From NCBI GenBank assembly GCA_934597725.1, contig CAKTSK010000037.1:1-16578 (forward strand): a stretch of DNA of 16,578 bases, given 5' to 3'. This DNA comes from an uncultured Eubacteriales bacterium (GTDB lineage: Bacteria; Bacillota; Clostridia; Oscillospirales; Oscillospiraceae). Positions 1-6,845 of the stretch are shown here, one piece after another; position 1 is the first letter of the stretch; every line of letters begins with the position of its first letter. The notes beneath the pieces were generated by a model. It was not told where the DNA came from. It was given only the letters and a program-made list of their open reading frames with translations, and searched no databases. The position numbers were made by a program, and so were the translations under genes.

Positions 1-450
1 TATGACGACACCGTCAAGCAGATCATTCCCTATGTCCTGCTGCGTCGGGACGGCCGCTATTTTCTGCTGCGCCGCCTGAGGAAGCAGACCGAGACCCGCC
101 TGCATGACAAGCTCTCTCTGGGCGTGGGCGGGCACATCAACCCCACCGAGGCCCACGCACAGGACCCCATCCTGGCCGGGTTGGAGCGTGAGCTGGCCGA
201 GGAGGTCGCCGTCCCTCACCGGCGCGCCCTCACCTTTGTGGGGGTGATCAACGAGACCACCGGCGGGGTCAGCGACTACCACACCGCATTGGTCTATCTG
301 TTGGAGACCGACGGCGAGGTGACCGTGCGGGAGCAGGAAAAAATGTCCGGCTCCTGGGCCACCCCGGCGCAGCTGCTGCAAGCCCTTCCGCAGCTGGAAA
401 CCTGGTCCCAAATCGTGGTAAAACAGGCCATTTTGGCCGGAATTGTGTAA
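1..450 (+). CDS. NUDIX-family hydrolase, 3' part
   Basis: The reading frame is open from the first base of the window, so the 5' end lies outside; 149 residues are visible. A NUDIX-like box is present: GGHINPTE followed by ERELAEEV, with about five extra residues between the first Glu and the REL.EE helix compared with the textbook box. That longer spacing resembles the predicted-phosphohydrolase NUDIX group (COG4112 type) rather than MutT itself; this assignment is from memory. NUDIX enzymes cleave a nucleoside diphosphate linked to another moiety with a bound divalent metal held by the Glu-rich helix. The substrate cannot be read from the sequence. The protein is expected to be soluble and cytoplasmic. 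No clear terminator follows; the next gene is the separately promoted tRNA-Pro. Confidence 0.85.
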   Translation, partial: YDDTVKQIIPYVLLRRDGRYFLLRRLRKQTETRLHDKLSLGVGGHINPTEAHAQDPILAGLERELAEEVAVPHRRALTFVGVINETTGGVSDYHTALVYLLETDGEVTVREQEKMSGSWATPAQLLQALPQLETWSQIVVKQAILAGIV

Positions 451-520
451 ACCGCTTCCTATATCCATATTTTTTACCATTCTTTTGTGCATCTTTTTCC
501 GACATTTTTTCAAAAACCCC

Positions 521-549
521 TTGCTTTTTCCGCTTTCCCATGCTATTAT
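521..549 (+). promoter_or_regulatory. Promoter of tRNA-Pro
   Basis: TTGCTT (521-526), a 17-nt spacer and TATTAT (544-549), with an extended -10 TG at 541-542. The expected start near 556 is about 30 nt before the mature tRNA. Confidence 0.7.
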
Positions 550-585
550 AACTAAGCTGCTTGACGCGGCAACAACAAATCACTT

Positions 586-662
586 CCGGGTGTGGCGAAG
601 TTTGGTATCGCGCTTGAATGGGGTTCAAGAGGCCTTGAGTTCGAATCTCAACACTCGGACCA
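586..662 (+). tRNA. tRNA-Pro(GGG)
   Basis: This 77-nt cloverleaf includes an encoded CCA (660-662). The acceptor stem 586-592 pairs with 652-658, with one G-U pair, and the discriminator is A659. C1-G72 is normal for tRNA-Pro. The anticodon stem 613-617/625-629 encloses loop 618-624, giving anticodon GGG at 620-622. The T stem is 635-639/647-651 with a TTCGAAT loop. It is a single-gene unit with its own promoter and terminator. Confidence 0.93.
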
Positions 663-703
663 AAATTCCGAAAATCATCGAAAGATGGTTTTCGGAATTT
701 TTT
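663..703 (+). terminator. Rho-independent terminator of tRNA-Pro
   Basis: A 17-bp stem (663-679 with 684-700, one G-U pair) is capped by a GAAA tetraloop, and the stem runs into six T residues (698-703). It begins directly after the encoded CCA. Confidence 0.92.
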
Positions 704-754
704 GTTGTGTTGATTTCCAAAGAGCCGGAACAGTCAGCTCTTGTACACACTTTA

Positions 755-783
755 TTGACTTCCCCGTGTATGCGCGGTAAAAT
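755..783 (+). promoter_or_regulatory. Sigma-A promoter of the MNT-HEPN gene
   Basis: TTGACT (755-760), 17-nt spacer, TAAAAT (778-783). The expected start near 790 leaves a leader of about 70 nt before the ATG at 861. Having a private promoter separates this gene from the upstream tRNA. Confidence 0.75.
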
Positions 784-860
784 GCGTTCAACGAAAGAAA
801 CGGAAACCGTTCGGCGACTCTTTGTGGATCGGCCGCACAACACCACGAAGGAGGATGTCC

Positions 861-1532
861 ATGACACAACCTCAATCAACTCTCTATCGGCAGCTGGCTG
901 CCTTGGCCGCTAAGCACGGCGCACAACAGCTCGTCCTCTTCGGGTCCCGGGCCAGAGGGGACAACACGCCCCGCAGCGACGTAGACCTGGCAGTCTACGG
1001 GATGCCGGAAAAAAACCGCCCCCTGTTCTGGTGGGACGCAGAGGAGCTGGACACCCTTCTGAAGCTGGATATCGTCCACATCACAGGCGATTTGGACGAA
1101 GCTTTTTTAGAAAACATCAAAAAGGATGGTGTGGTACTGATGGATAAAGCCCTGGAAAAACGCAACAAGCTGAACATAGCGCTGATACGCCTGGAGGAAG
1201 CGCTTGCCACCTACGGCGATACACCGAACTCGGTCGTGCGGGATGGTGTCATCCAGCGCTTCGAATTCACCACCGAGCTGGCCTGGAAAGCCACGCGGGA
1301 ATATCTTCTGGACCAGGGATATGCCGACATCAACAGCCCCAAAGCAGTCATGCGTCAAGCATACGCCGACGGGCTCATCACAGACCAGTCCGGCTGGCTC
1401 AAACTCCTGGAAGACCGCAATCTGACCTCTCACATCTACAACGATGCCACAGCCAGCGAGATCTTTCAGCGCATCAGCACCAGCCACCTGGCACTCTTTC
1501 AAGCCTTATCCAAAAAACTCGAAGGGAAATAA
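861..1532 (+). CDS. Fused MNT nucleotidyltransferase-HEPN protein (single-chain MntA-HepT-like)
   Basis: The protein is 223 aa. The ATG at 861 is chosen because AAGGAGG (848-854) lies 6 nt upstream; the ATG at 855 directly abuts that site. Residues about 8-95 form a minimal nucleotidyltransferase domain with GSRARG at 28-33 and D40/D42, an exact GSX10DXD pattern, plus a possible third acidic residue, D70. Residues about 97-220 are an all-helical HEPN domain of the HI0074 'nucleotidyltransferase substrate-binding' type, containing R186-N-L-T-S-H191-I-Y193, the RX4HXY motif. In characterised HepT-MntA pairs the HEPN protein is a toxic RNase and the MNT protein AMPylates the Tyr of this motif. 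Those partners are usually separate genes; here they share one chain. Cis-neutralisation or a non-toxin role is inference. The gene is monocistronic, with a promoter at 755-783 and a terminator at 1571-1624. Confidence 0.9.
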   Translation: MTQPQSTLYRQLAALAAKHGAQQLVLFGSRARGDNTPRSDVDLAVYGMPEKNRPLFWWDAEELDTLLKLDIVHITGDLDEAFLENIKKDGVVLMDKALEKRNKLNIALIRLEEALATYGDTPNSVVRDGVIQRFEFTTELAWKATREYLLDQGYADINSPKAVMRQAYADGLITDQSGWLKLLEDRNLTSHIYNDATASEIFQRISTSHLALFQALSKKLEGK

Positions 1533-1570
1533 AACATCAGCTGCCCTACCCCATTTTCTCTCTGTAACCC

Positions 1571-1624
1571 AAAAACCCAGTCCCCTCCCCGCGCCCTCAC
1601 GGGCGCGGCGGAAAGGACTGGGTT
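1571..1624. terminator. Bidirectional terminator between the MNT-HEPN gene and nadA
   Basis: The outer stem AACCCAGTCC (1574-1583) pairs with 1615-1624, and an inner stem 1591-1596/1601-1606 sits within it. An A5 run at 1571-1575 gives a T tract for the minus-strand nad operon. On the plus strand the tail is pyrimidine-rich (TCTCTCTTTT). Confidence 0.85.
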
Positions 1625-1645
1625 CTCTCTTTTCTCTCAAGGGCC

Positions 1646-2560
1646 TCAGCCCAGCTCGATCATCCGCCGGATGCAGCGGCCGGCCCCTTCCATCACGGCA
1701 GGCGGCAGCACGATCTCTTCCCCGCCGGTCCCCAGCAGGCAGCGATAGACGTCCATCAGAGACGTCACCCGCATATCCGGGCAGGTCAGGTTCTGGGACA
1801 AGGGATAGAACGCCTTCTCCGGGCAGGCATACTGCAAATGCTCGACAATGCTGATCTCGGTGCCGATGAGGAACTCCTTGGCCTCCGACTGCTTGGCAAA
1901 GGCCATGATCCCCGTGGTGGAGCCCACATAGTCGGCCTGATCCACCACCTCCGGCGGACATTCCGGGTGGACCAGCAGCAGGGCCTGGGGATGGGCGGCT
2001 TTGGCCCGATCCACGTCCTGCCGCCGCATGGCTGCGTGGCGGGGGCAGCCCCCGTCATAGAAGGCAAAGGTCTTTTCCGGCACCTGGGCGGCGACGTAGC
2101 GCCCCAGGTTGGGGTCCGGGATAAAAAGGACCCGGTCCCCCGGCAGCTTCTTGCAGATCTCCACCGCCGAAGAGGAGGTCACGCAGACGTCGCACCCCAC
2201 CTTCAGCGCAGAGGAGGTATTGATATAGGCCACCACAGTATAACCCGGGTAGGCTTTTTTGAGTTCTTCCAGCCCCGCCGGGGTCAGCTGCTCGGCCATG
2301 GGGCAGCCGGCGGTGGGGTTGGGCAGCAGGACCCGCTTCTCCGGGGAGAGGATCTTGCAGGTCTCGGCCATAAAGCGCACGCCGCACAGCAGGACCGTGC
2401 CGTGGTCCTCCTTGCTGGCCTGCAGGCTCAGGCCATAGGAGTCGCCCACATGGTCGGCGATCTCCAGAATGGGCTCGCTCTGGTAGGCGTGGGCCAGGAT
2501 GGAAATATCGTTCTCTTTCTTCAGGCGGACGATCTCCGCCTGCAGTTCATGTACGTTCAC
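1646..2560 (-). CDS. nadA: Quinolinate synthase NadA
   Basis: The protein is 304 aa, matching the short NadA type of Thermotoga and clostridia. It condenses iminoaspartate, the NadB product, with dihydroxyacetone phosphate to give quinolinate, using an oxygen-sensitive [4Fe-4S] cluster in the cytosol. The three cluster cysteines are C86 (NPTAGCPMA), C172 (YDGGCPRH) and C260 (NLTCPDM), spaced as in known NadA proteins. The family motifs LAHAYQ near residue 22, HPEC near 198 and IGTE near 232 are all present. Translation starts at GTG (2558-2560), with AAAGGA 7 nt upstream. It is the last gene of the nad operon, 15 nt after niaR, and the terminator at 1571-1624 follows. No key residue is missing. 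Confidence 0.97.
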   Translation of the reverse strand: MNVHELQAEIVRLKKENDISILAHAYQSEPILEIADHVGDSYGLSLQASKEDHGTVLLCGVRFMAETCKILSPEKRVLLPNPTAGCPMAEQLTPAGLEELKKAYPGYTVVAYINTSSALKVGCDVCVTSSSAVEICKKLPGDRVLFIPDPNLGRYVAAQVPEKTFAFYDGGCPRHAAMRRQDVDRAKAAHPQALLLVHPECPPEVVDQADYVGSTTGIMAFAKQSEAKEFLIGTEISIVEHLQYACPEKAFYPLSQNLTCPDMRVTSLMDVYRCLLGTGGEEIVLPPAVMEGAGRCIRRMIELG

Positions 2561-2575
2561 AAGGCTGTCCTTTCT

Positions 2576-3100
2576 TCACTGTTCCCAGGCGCTCAGCGGG
2601 GCCAGCAGCCCCGCCTGGGCCAGGCGTTCCTCGATCAGGTCCAGGCGCGCCGGGGTGGCGGCTTCGATCAAATGGTAGTGGTATCCGGCGGTGGCGCTGC
2701 TGAGCAGGGTGGAGGTCCCCTCCCCCAGCTGATCCAAAAACTCCTCCACATCCTGGCGGGAGGCGATGTCCATGGGGGCGGTGATGCGTCCGTAGACCCG
2801 GTGCTTGATGCTCACGTTGGTCACCCGCCCCCCGCAGTCCACGATGATCTGCAGTTCCTTCGCCGCGTCCTCCTCCGGGTGGCAGACCTTGATCTCCCGG
2901 GTGCAGGCATCCCGCTGCTGCAAGGTATAGCCCCGGCAGGTGGAGAGGATGTCCGCCGTCTGGGCCCGCAGCACGGCGATGTCCTGCACGATGACCTGGC
3001 GGCTGACATGGAACCGGGAGGCCAGCTCGCTGGCGGTGACAGGAGCGGTCTCCCGCTCCAGGATGCGGAGGATCTGCCCCCGGCGTTCTGGTACGGTCAC
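2576..3100 (-). CDS. niaR: Niacin-responsive transcriptional repressor NiaR (YrxA; HTH plus 3H domain)
   Basis: The protein is 174 aa. Residues 5-60 are a winged HTH_11 domain (ASELASRFHVSRQVIVQDI). Residues about 70-170 are a 3H domain, with H74, E82, H100 and the H141-Y-H143 pair matching the metal- and ligand-binding histidines of the family. NiaR binds nicotinic acid and then represses NAD synthesis and niacin uptake genes. Here it is encoded inside the operon it probably controls, between nadC and nadA. The GTG start (3098-3100) follows a strong AGGAGGG with 6-nt spacing, and the stop of nadC is 13 nt upstream. The likely operator lies at 5332-5353 over the nadB promoter. Autoregulation is inferred from this arrangement. 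Confidence 0.95.
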   Translation of the reverse strand: MTVPERRGQILRILERETAPVTASELASRFHVSRQVIVQDIAVLRAQTADILSTCRGYTLQQRDACTREIKVCHPEEDAAKELQIIVDCGGRVTNVSIKHRVYGRITAPMDIASRQDVEEFLDQLGEGTSTLLSSATAGYHYHLIEAATPARLDLIEERLAQAGLLAPLSAWEQ

Positions 3101-3113
3101 GGAAGCCCTCCTC

Positions 3114-3965
3114 TCAAATCCCGTGCAGGTTCTTCATGGAGATGTCCAGGATGGGCGCGGAGTGGGTCAGGGCGCCGCTGGAGATGTAGTCCACCCCCAG
3201 GTCCACCAGCCGGGCGATGTTCTCCCGGGTGACGTTGCCGGAGCACTCGGTCTCTGCCCGGCCGTCGATGAAGGCAATGGCTTTGGCCATCTCCTCCGTG
3301 GACATGTTGTCCAGCATGATGATGTCCGCGCCGGCGGCCACCGCCTCCTCCACCTGGGCCTGGGTCTCCACCTCCACCTCGATCTTCCGCACGAAGGGTG
3401 CATAGTCCCGGGCCATCTGCACCGCCTGGGTGATCCCCCCTGCCGCGCCGATGTGGTTGTCCTTGAGCATCACGCCGTCGGACAGATTGTACCGGTGGTT
3501 CCGGCCGCCGCCCACCCGGACGGCATACTTTTCAAAGATCCGGCAGTTGGGGGTGGTCTTCCGGGTGTCCAGCAGGGTGGTGCGGCTGCCCTCCAGCAGG
3601 CGGGCCACCGAGCGGGTGTAGGTGGCGATGCCGCTCATCCGCTGCAAATAGTTCAGCGCCACCCGCTCCCCGGACAGCAGCACCCGCATGTCGCCCACCA
3701 CCGTGGCCAGGGTCTGGCCCTTGCGGACCTCATCCCCGTCCTGGCAGAAAAAGGTCACCTGGGTCTGGGGGTCCAGCAGGTGGAACACCCGGGCATACAC
3801 CGGCAGACCGGCGATGACCCCGTCCTGCTTGCAGATGAGGTCCACCGTTCCCTGCTTGGCCTGGGGCATGATGGCGTTGGTAGACACGTCCTCGCTGGTG
3901 ATGTCCTCCTGGAGGGCCAGGGTGATGAGCTTGTCCACGTTCAGTTTCATGGTGATCTCGTTCAT
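3114..3965 (-). CDS. nadC: Nicotinate-nucleotide pyrophosphorylase (quinolinate phosphoribosyltransferase) NadC
   Basis: The protein is 283 aa, the usual length. It converts quinolinate and PRPP to nicotinate mononucleotide, CO2 and pyrophosphate, the step after NadA. The type II phosphoribosyltransferase signature is intact: R101 (ERVALNYLQ), DTRKTTP with R135/K136, GGGRNHR with H157/R158, and K168 and H171 in MLKDNH. The C-terminal barrel carries EVEVET and IMLDNM. Its ATG overlaps the nadB stop by one base (TAATG), so translation is probably coupled; AAAGGA lies 10 nt upstream inside nadB. niaR follows after 13 nt. Confidence 0.97.
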   Translation of the reverse strand: MNEITMKLNVDKLITLALQEDITSEDVSTNAIMPQAKQGTVDLICKQDGVIAGLPVYARVFHLLDPQTQVTFFCQDGDEVRKGQTLATVVGDMRVLLSGERVALNYLQRMSGIATYTRSVARLLEGSRTTLLDTRKTTPNCRIFEKYAVRVGGGRNHRYNLSDGVMLKDNHIGAAGGITQAVQMARDYAPFVRKIEVEVETQAQVEEAVAAGADIIMLDNMSTEEMAKAIAFIDGRAETECSGNVTRENIARLVDLGVDYISSGALTHSAPILDISMKNLHGI

Positions 3966-5257
3966 TATGCACGCTTCCTTTCGATCTCGTCCAGCACCGT
4001 CTGGCGGTAGCCAGCAAAGAGGGTGTCCAGGTCATCATAGTCCTTCCAGTCCACCTGACAGGCCGGCTGGGCCGGGCGGCGCTCCCCGAACAGGATGTCG
4101 TCTGCCGCCCGCTGGGCAAAGACCAGGGACTCCAGCAGGGAGTTGCTGGCCAGACGGTTTTTCCCGTGGACCCCGTTGCAGCTGGTCTCTCCGCAGGCGT
4201 ACAGCCGGTCCATGGAGGTGCGGCTGGCCAGGTCGACCTTGATGCCCCCCATCAGATAGTGTTGGGCGGGAACGACGGGGATAGGTTCTTTCAGCACGTC
4301 GTAGCCCTCTTCCAGGCAGTGCTGGTAGATGTTGGGGAAGTGGGACAGGATCTCCTCTTTCCCGATGGGCCGCAGGTCCTCCCAGACGAAGTCGGTGCCG
4401 TCTTTCTCCATCTGGGCCCAGAGGGCCTTGCTCAGCAGGTCCCGGGGCTGGAGCTCGTTGGTAAAGCGGTTGCCCGCCTTGTCCATCAGAATGGCCCCCT
4501 CGCCCCGGACCGACTCCGAGATCAGGAACCGGCGTCCGGGCTTCTTGGAGTAGAGGGTGGTGGGGTGGATCTGAACATAGTCCAGGTGGGAGACCTCGAT
4601 GCCGTGGCGCAGGGCAATGGCCAGGGCGTCGCCGGTGATGTGGGAGAAGTTGGTGGAGTTCTGATACAGCCCTCCCAGGCCGCCGCAGGCCAGGACCACA
4701 TCCTTGGCCCGGAGCAGCTGCCGCTCTCCCTGGGCGGTGCAGACCACCACGCCGCCGCAGATGTTGTCCGCGCAGGCCAGGTCGATCATGGTGGTGTCCT
4801 CCAGGATGACCACGTTGGGCCGCTGCCGGACCGCCTGGAGGAGCTTGCTGGTGATCTCCCGGCCCGTCACATCCTCATAGAACAGGATGCGGGGGCAGGA
4901 GTGGGCGCCCTCCTTGGTGTAGTTCAGCTCCCCCTCCTCGTCCCGGGAGAAGCGCACGCCGTAGCGCAGCAGGTCCCGGGCCACGCTGTTGGAGCTGCGG
5001 ATCATGACCTCCACGGTCTTGGGGTCGTTTTCATAGTGTCCGGCCCGCAGGGTATCCTCAAAATAGGGGGCAAAGTCCTCCTCGCCCCGCAGCACACACA
5101 TGCCGCCCTGGGCCAGGAAGGAATCGGACTCGTCCGCCTTCTGCTTGGTGATCATACAGATGTGCAGGTCCTCCGGCAGGTTCAGGGCGCAGTATAACCC
5201 CGCCGCACCGGTGCCGACGATGACAACGTCATAAATCGTATTGCTCATATCCATCAT
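3965..5257 (-). CDS. nadB: L-aspartate oxidase NadB (short clostridial form)
   Basis: The protein is 430 aa. It oxidises L-aspartate to iminoaspartate with FAD. The N-terminal dinucleotide fold VVIVGTGAAGLYCA is present, as are FLAQGG, HPTTL, ESVRGEGA, PAQHYLMGGI and NGVHGKNRLASNSLLE of the aspartate oxidase/fumarate reductase flavoprotein family. It is about 110 residues shorter than the E. coli enzyme and lacks most of the C-terminal helical domain, as other clostridial NadB proteins do. The frame stays open to 5380, but the promoter at 5316-5344 rules out starts that far upstream. The ATG at 5257 (or 5254) follows GGAGAGGG at 5260-5267. In anaerobes the electron acceptor is probably fumarate or a quinone-like acceptor rather than oxygen. 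It is the first gene of the operon. Confidence 0.95.
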   Translation of the reverse strand: MMDMSNTIYDVVIVGTGAAGLYCALNLPEDLHICMITKQKADESDSFLAQGGMCVLRGEEDFAPYFEDTLRAGHYENDPKTVEVMIRSSNSVARDLLRYGVRFSRDEEGELNYTKEGAHSCPRILFYEDVTGREITSKLLQAVRQRPNVVILEDTTMIDLACADNICGGVVVCTAQGERQLLRAKDVVLACGGLGGLYQNSTNFSHITGDALAIALRHGIEVSHLDYVQIHPTTLYSKKPGRRFLISESVRGEGAILMDKAGNRFTNELQPRDLLSKALWAQMEKDGTDFVWEDLRPIGKEEILSHFPNIYQHCLEEGYDVLKEPIPVVPAQHYLMGGIKVDLASRTSMDRLYACGETSCNGVHGKNRLASNSLLESLVFAQRAADDILFGERRPAQPACQVDWKDYDDLDTLFAGYRQTVLDEIERKRA

Positions 5258-5268
5258 ATCCCTCTCCG

Positions 5269-5290
5269 CGGCGCGCAGAAAGGCGCGCCG
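5269..5290 (-). promoter_or_regulatory. Hairpin in the nadB leader next to the ribosome site
   Basis: An 8-bp, almost all-GC stem (5269-5276 with 5283-5290) with a 6-nt loop lies in the predicted leader, only about 2 nt upstream of the nadB Shine-Dalgarno sequence. There is no T tract, so it is not a terminator. A role in translation or mRNA stability is inference. Confidence 0.5.
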
Positions 5291-5315
5291 GTATTTATGG
5301 CTTGGCTGGTTAGCC

Positions 5316-5344
5316 ATTGTAGCACACGCCAATACATCTGTCAA
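5316..5344 (-). promoter_or_regulatory. Sigma-A promoter of the nadBC-niaR-nadA operon
   Basis: On the minus strand TTGACA (5339-5344), a 17-nt spacer and TACAAT (5316-5321). The expected start near 5309 is about 50 nt before nadB. Confidence 0.85.
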
Positions 5345-5353
5345 GACACTTAT
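5332..5353. promoter_or_regulatory. Probable NiaR operator
   Basis: An imperfect palindrome is centred on TGTCAAGACA (5339-5348) with ATA/TAT ends. It overlaps the -35 hexamer. The TGTC-AA-GACA core resembles the NiaR/YrxA sites described upstream of nad genes in Firmicutes, recalled rather than searched. A related CACCTGTCTG lies at 5360-5369. The position suits a repressor that blocks RNA polymerase, and niaR is in this operon. Confidence 0.5.
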
Positions 5354-5378
5354 CAATGGCACCTGTCTGATTTTTGAC

Positions 5379-5420
5379 AAAAACAGCGCCGGCCCATCGA
5401 GATCCTCGACAGGCCGGCGC
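5379..5420 (-). terminator. Terminator of the DHHW-MBOAT unit
   Basis: A 9-bp GC-rich stem (5386-5394 with 5412-5420), with a small inner TCGA pairing, is followed on the minus strand by TGTTTTTG from the A5 run at 5379-5383. It ends the unit just before the nad operon promoter. Confidence 0.85.
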
Positions 5421-5441
5421 AGAACAGAGGGGCATCCCCTC

Positions 5442-6842
5442 TCAAAACCGGAAATAGATGAACGGATTGTACACCGAGCTGACGATGCTCAGCACGCAAA
5501 GCAGCAGGAGCAGCCCATAGCCCGCCGCCTCTGCCAAGGCCCCCGCCGTCCCTCTGGGCCGGGGCAGCTTCTGCGCCACCGGAAAGGAGAACAGGAAGGC
5601 CAGAGGCAGAAAGACCAGGGCCAGCAAGATCTCCGTGTCCGCGCTGAGCACCTGGGCCAGACTGGTTTCCTGCCAGACGAACATGGTGTGCAGGGCGTGA
5701 GTAAGCTCCCCGAAGTCCGTGCGGCTGAAGAGGACCCAGCCCAGGTTGACCACAAAAAACGCATACAGCCACCGCAGAGGGCTGGGCAGCTTTTCCAGCC
5801 AGCGGCCCAGGAAAAACTTTTCGGCCACCAGCAGGACCGCATAGTACAGGCCCCAGAGCAGGAAATTCCACTCCGCCCCGTGCCAGAAGCCGGTCAGGCC
5901 CCACACCACCAGGATGTTACGCACCCACTTGGCCTTCCCCACCCGGCTGCCGCCCAGGGGAATGTAGATGTAATCCCGGAACCAGGAGGACAGGGAGATG
6001 TGCCACCGCCGCCAGAACTCCGTGGCGGAACGGGACAGATAGGGATAGTTGAAGTTTTCCAGAAAATGAAACCCAAACATCCGCCCCAGGCCGATGGCCA
6101 TGTCGCTGTAGCCGGAGAAGTCGAAGTAGATCTGGAAGGTATAGGCCAGCGCGGCCAGCCAGTACATGCTGGTGCCATAGATGGCCTGGTTGCCGCCGTA
6201 GATGAGGTCCGCCAGCGCAGCGACGTTGTTGGCCACAAGGACTTTTTTGCTCAGCCCTATGATGAACCGTTTCAGCCCCGCCTCCACATCCGCCCAGGAT
6301 TCCCGACGGTGGAGGATCTCCTCCTCGATGGTGCTGTACCGGACGATGGGACCGGCAATGAGCTGGGGAAAGAAGCTGATGTACAGCAGCAGATAGAAAA
6401 AGTTCCGCTGCAAGGCCACCTGGCCCCGGTAGAGGTCGATAACATAGGACAAAATCTGAAAGGTATAGAAGCTGATGCCGATGGGCAGGGCGATCTGCGG
6501 GATGCTCCAGCCGGGGTCCAGGACCCGGGTGAGGTTGTCCCAGAAGAAGTTCAGATACTTGAACACCAGCAGGTTCAGCACCACCAGAGACACCGTCGCC
6601 GCAAACACCGCCTTTCTCGCCCCCGGCCGATGGGACAGGGCCGCCATGCCCAGCCCGCCCAGGTAGGCCACCACCGTGGCCGCCAGCATCATGACGATAT
6701 ACTTGGGTTCGCCCCAGGCATAAAAGACCAGAGAGAGCACCAGCAGCAAGGCGTTGCGGTACACCCGGTTCTTCCACAGAAAATACGGCACGACGGCCAG
6801 CGGCAGAAACAGGCAGAGAAATGTGAGACTGCTGAATACCAT
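5442..6842 (-). CDS. MBOAT-family membrane O-acyltransferase (AlgI/DltB-like)
   Basis: The protein is 466 aa with many hydrophobic helices from residue 1 to the C-terminus. It carries the AlgI-type signature RRWHISLSSWFRDYIYIPLGG (residues about 279-298) and GFWHGAEW with the invariant candidate catalytic H321; H281 lies in the first motif. Such proteins pass an activated acyl group (usually acetyl) across the membrane to an extracytoplasmic acceptor, together with an SGNH/AlgX-type partner. That partner is the gene immediately upstream: its TGA is 3 nt from this ATG, and GGAGG at 6851-6855 lies inside its end. The polymer acceptor (exopolysaccharide, teichoic acid or peptidoglycan) cannot be told. 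The absence of dltA/dltC or alginate genes nearby argues against DltB or AlgI proper. Confidence 0.92.
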   Translation of the reverse strand: MVFSSLTFLCLFLPLAVVPYFLWKNRVYRNALLLVLSLVFYAWGEPKYIVMMLAATVVAYLGGLGMAALSHRPGARKAVFAATVSLVVLNLLVFKYLNFFWDNLTRVLDPGWSIPQIALPIGISFYTFQILSYVIDLYRGQVALQRNFFYLLLYISFFPQLIAGPIVRYSTIEEEILHRRESWADVEAGLKRFIIGLSKKVLVANNVAALADLIYGGNQAIYGTSMYWLAALAYTFQIYFDFSGYSDMAIGLGRMFGFHFLENFNYPYLSRSATEFWRRWHISLSSWFRDYIYIPLGGSRVGKAKWVRNILVVWGLTGFWHGAEWNFLLWGLYYAVLLVAEKFFLGRWLEKLPSPLRWLYAFFVVNLGWVLFSRTDFGELTHALHTMFVWQETSLAQVLSADTEILLALVFLPLAFLFSFPVAQKLPRPRGTAGALAEAAGYGLLLLLCVLSIVSSVYNPFIYFRF

Positions 6843-6845
6843 AGA

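Noticed and set aside
1838..4010. Long plus-strand open frames opposite nadA, niaR and nadC
   Set aside because: Same artefact of codon bias; the minus-strand proteins carry full catalytic motifs.
5258..5380. Upstream in-frame extension of nadB
   Set aside because: The extension runs through the operator and promoter and has no family similarity; a start below the transcription start is required.
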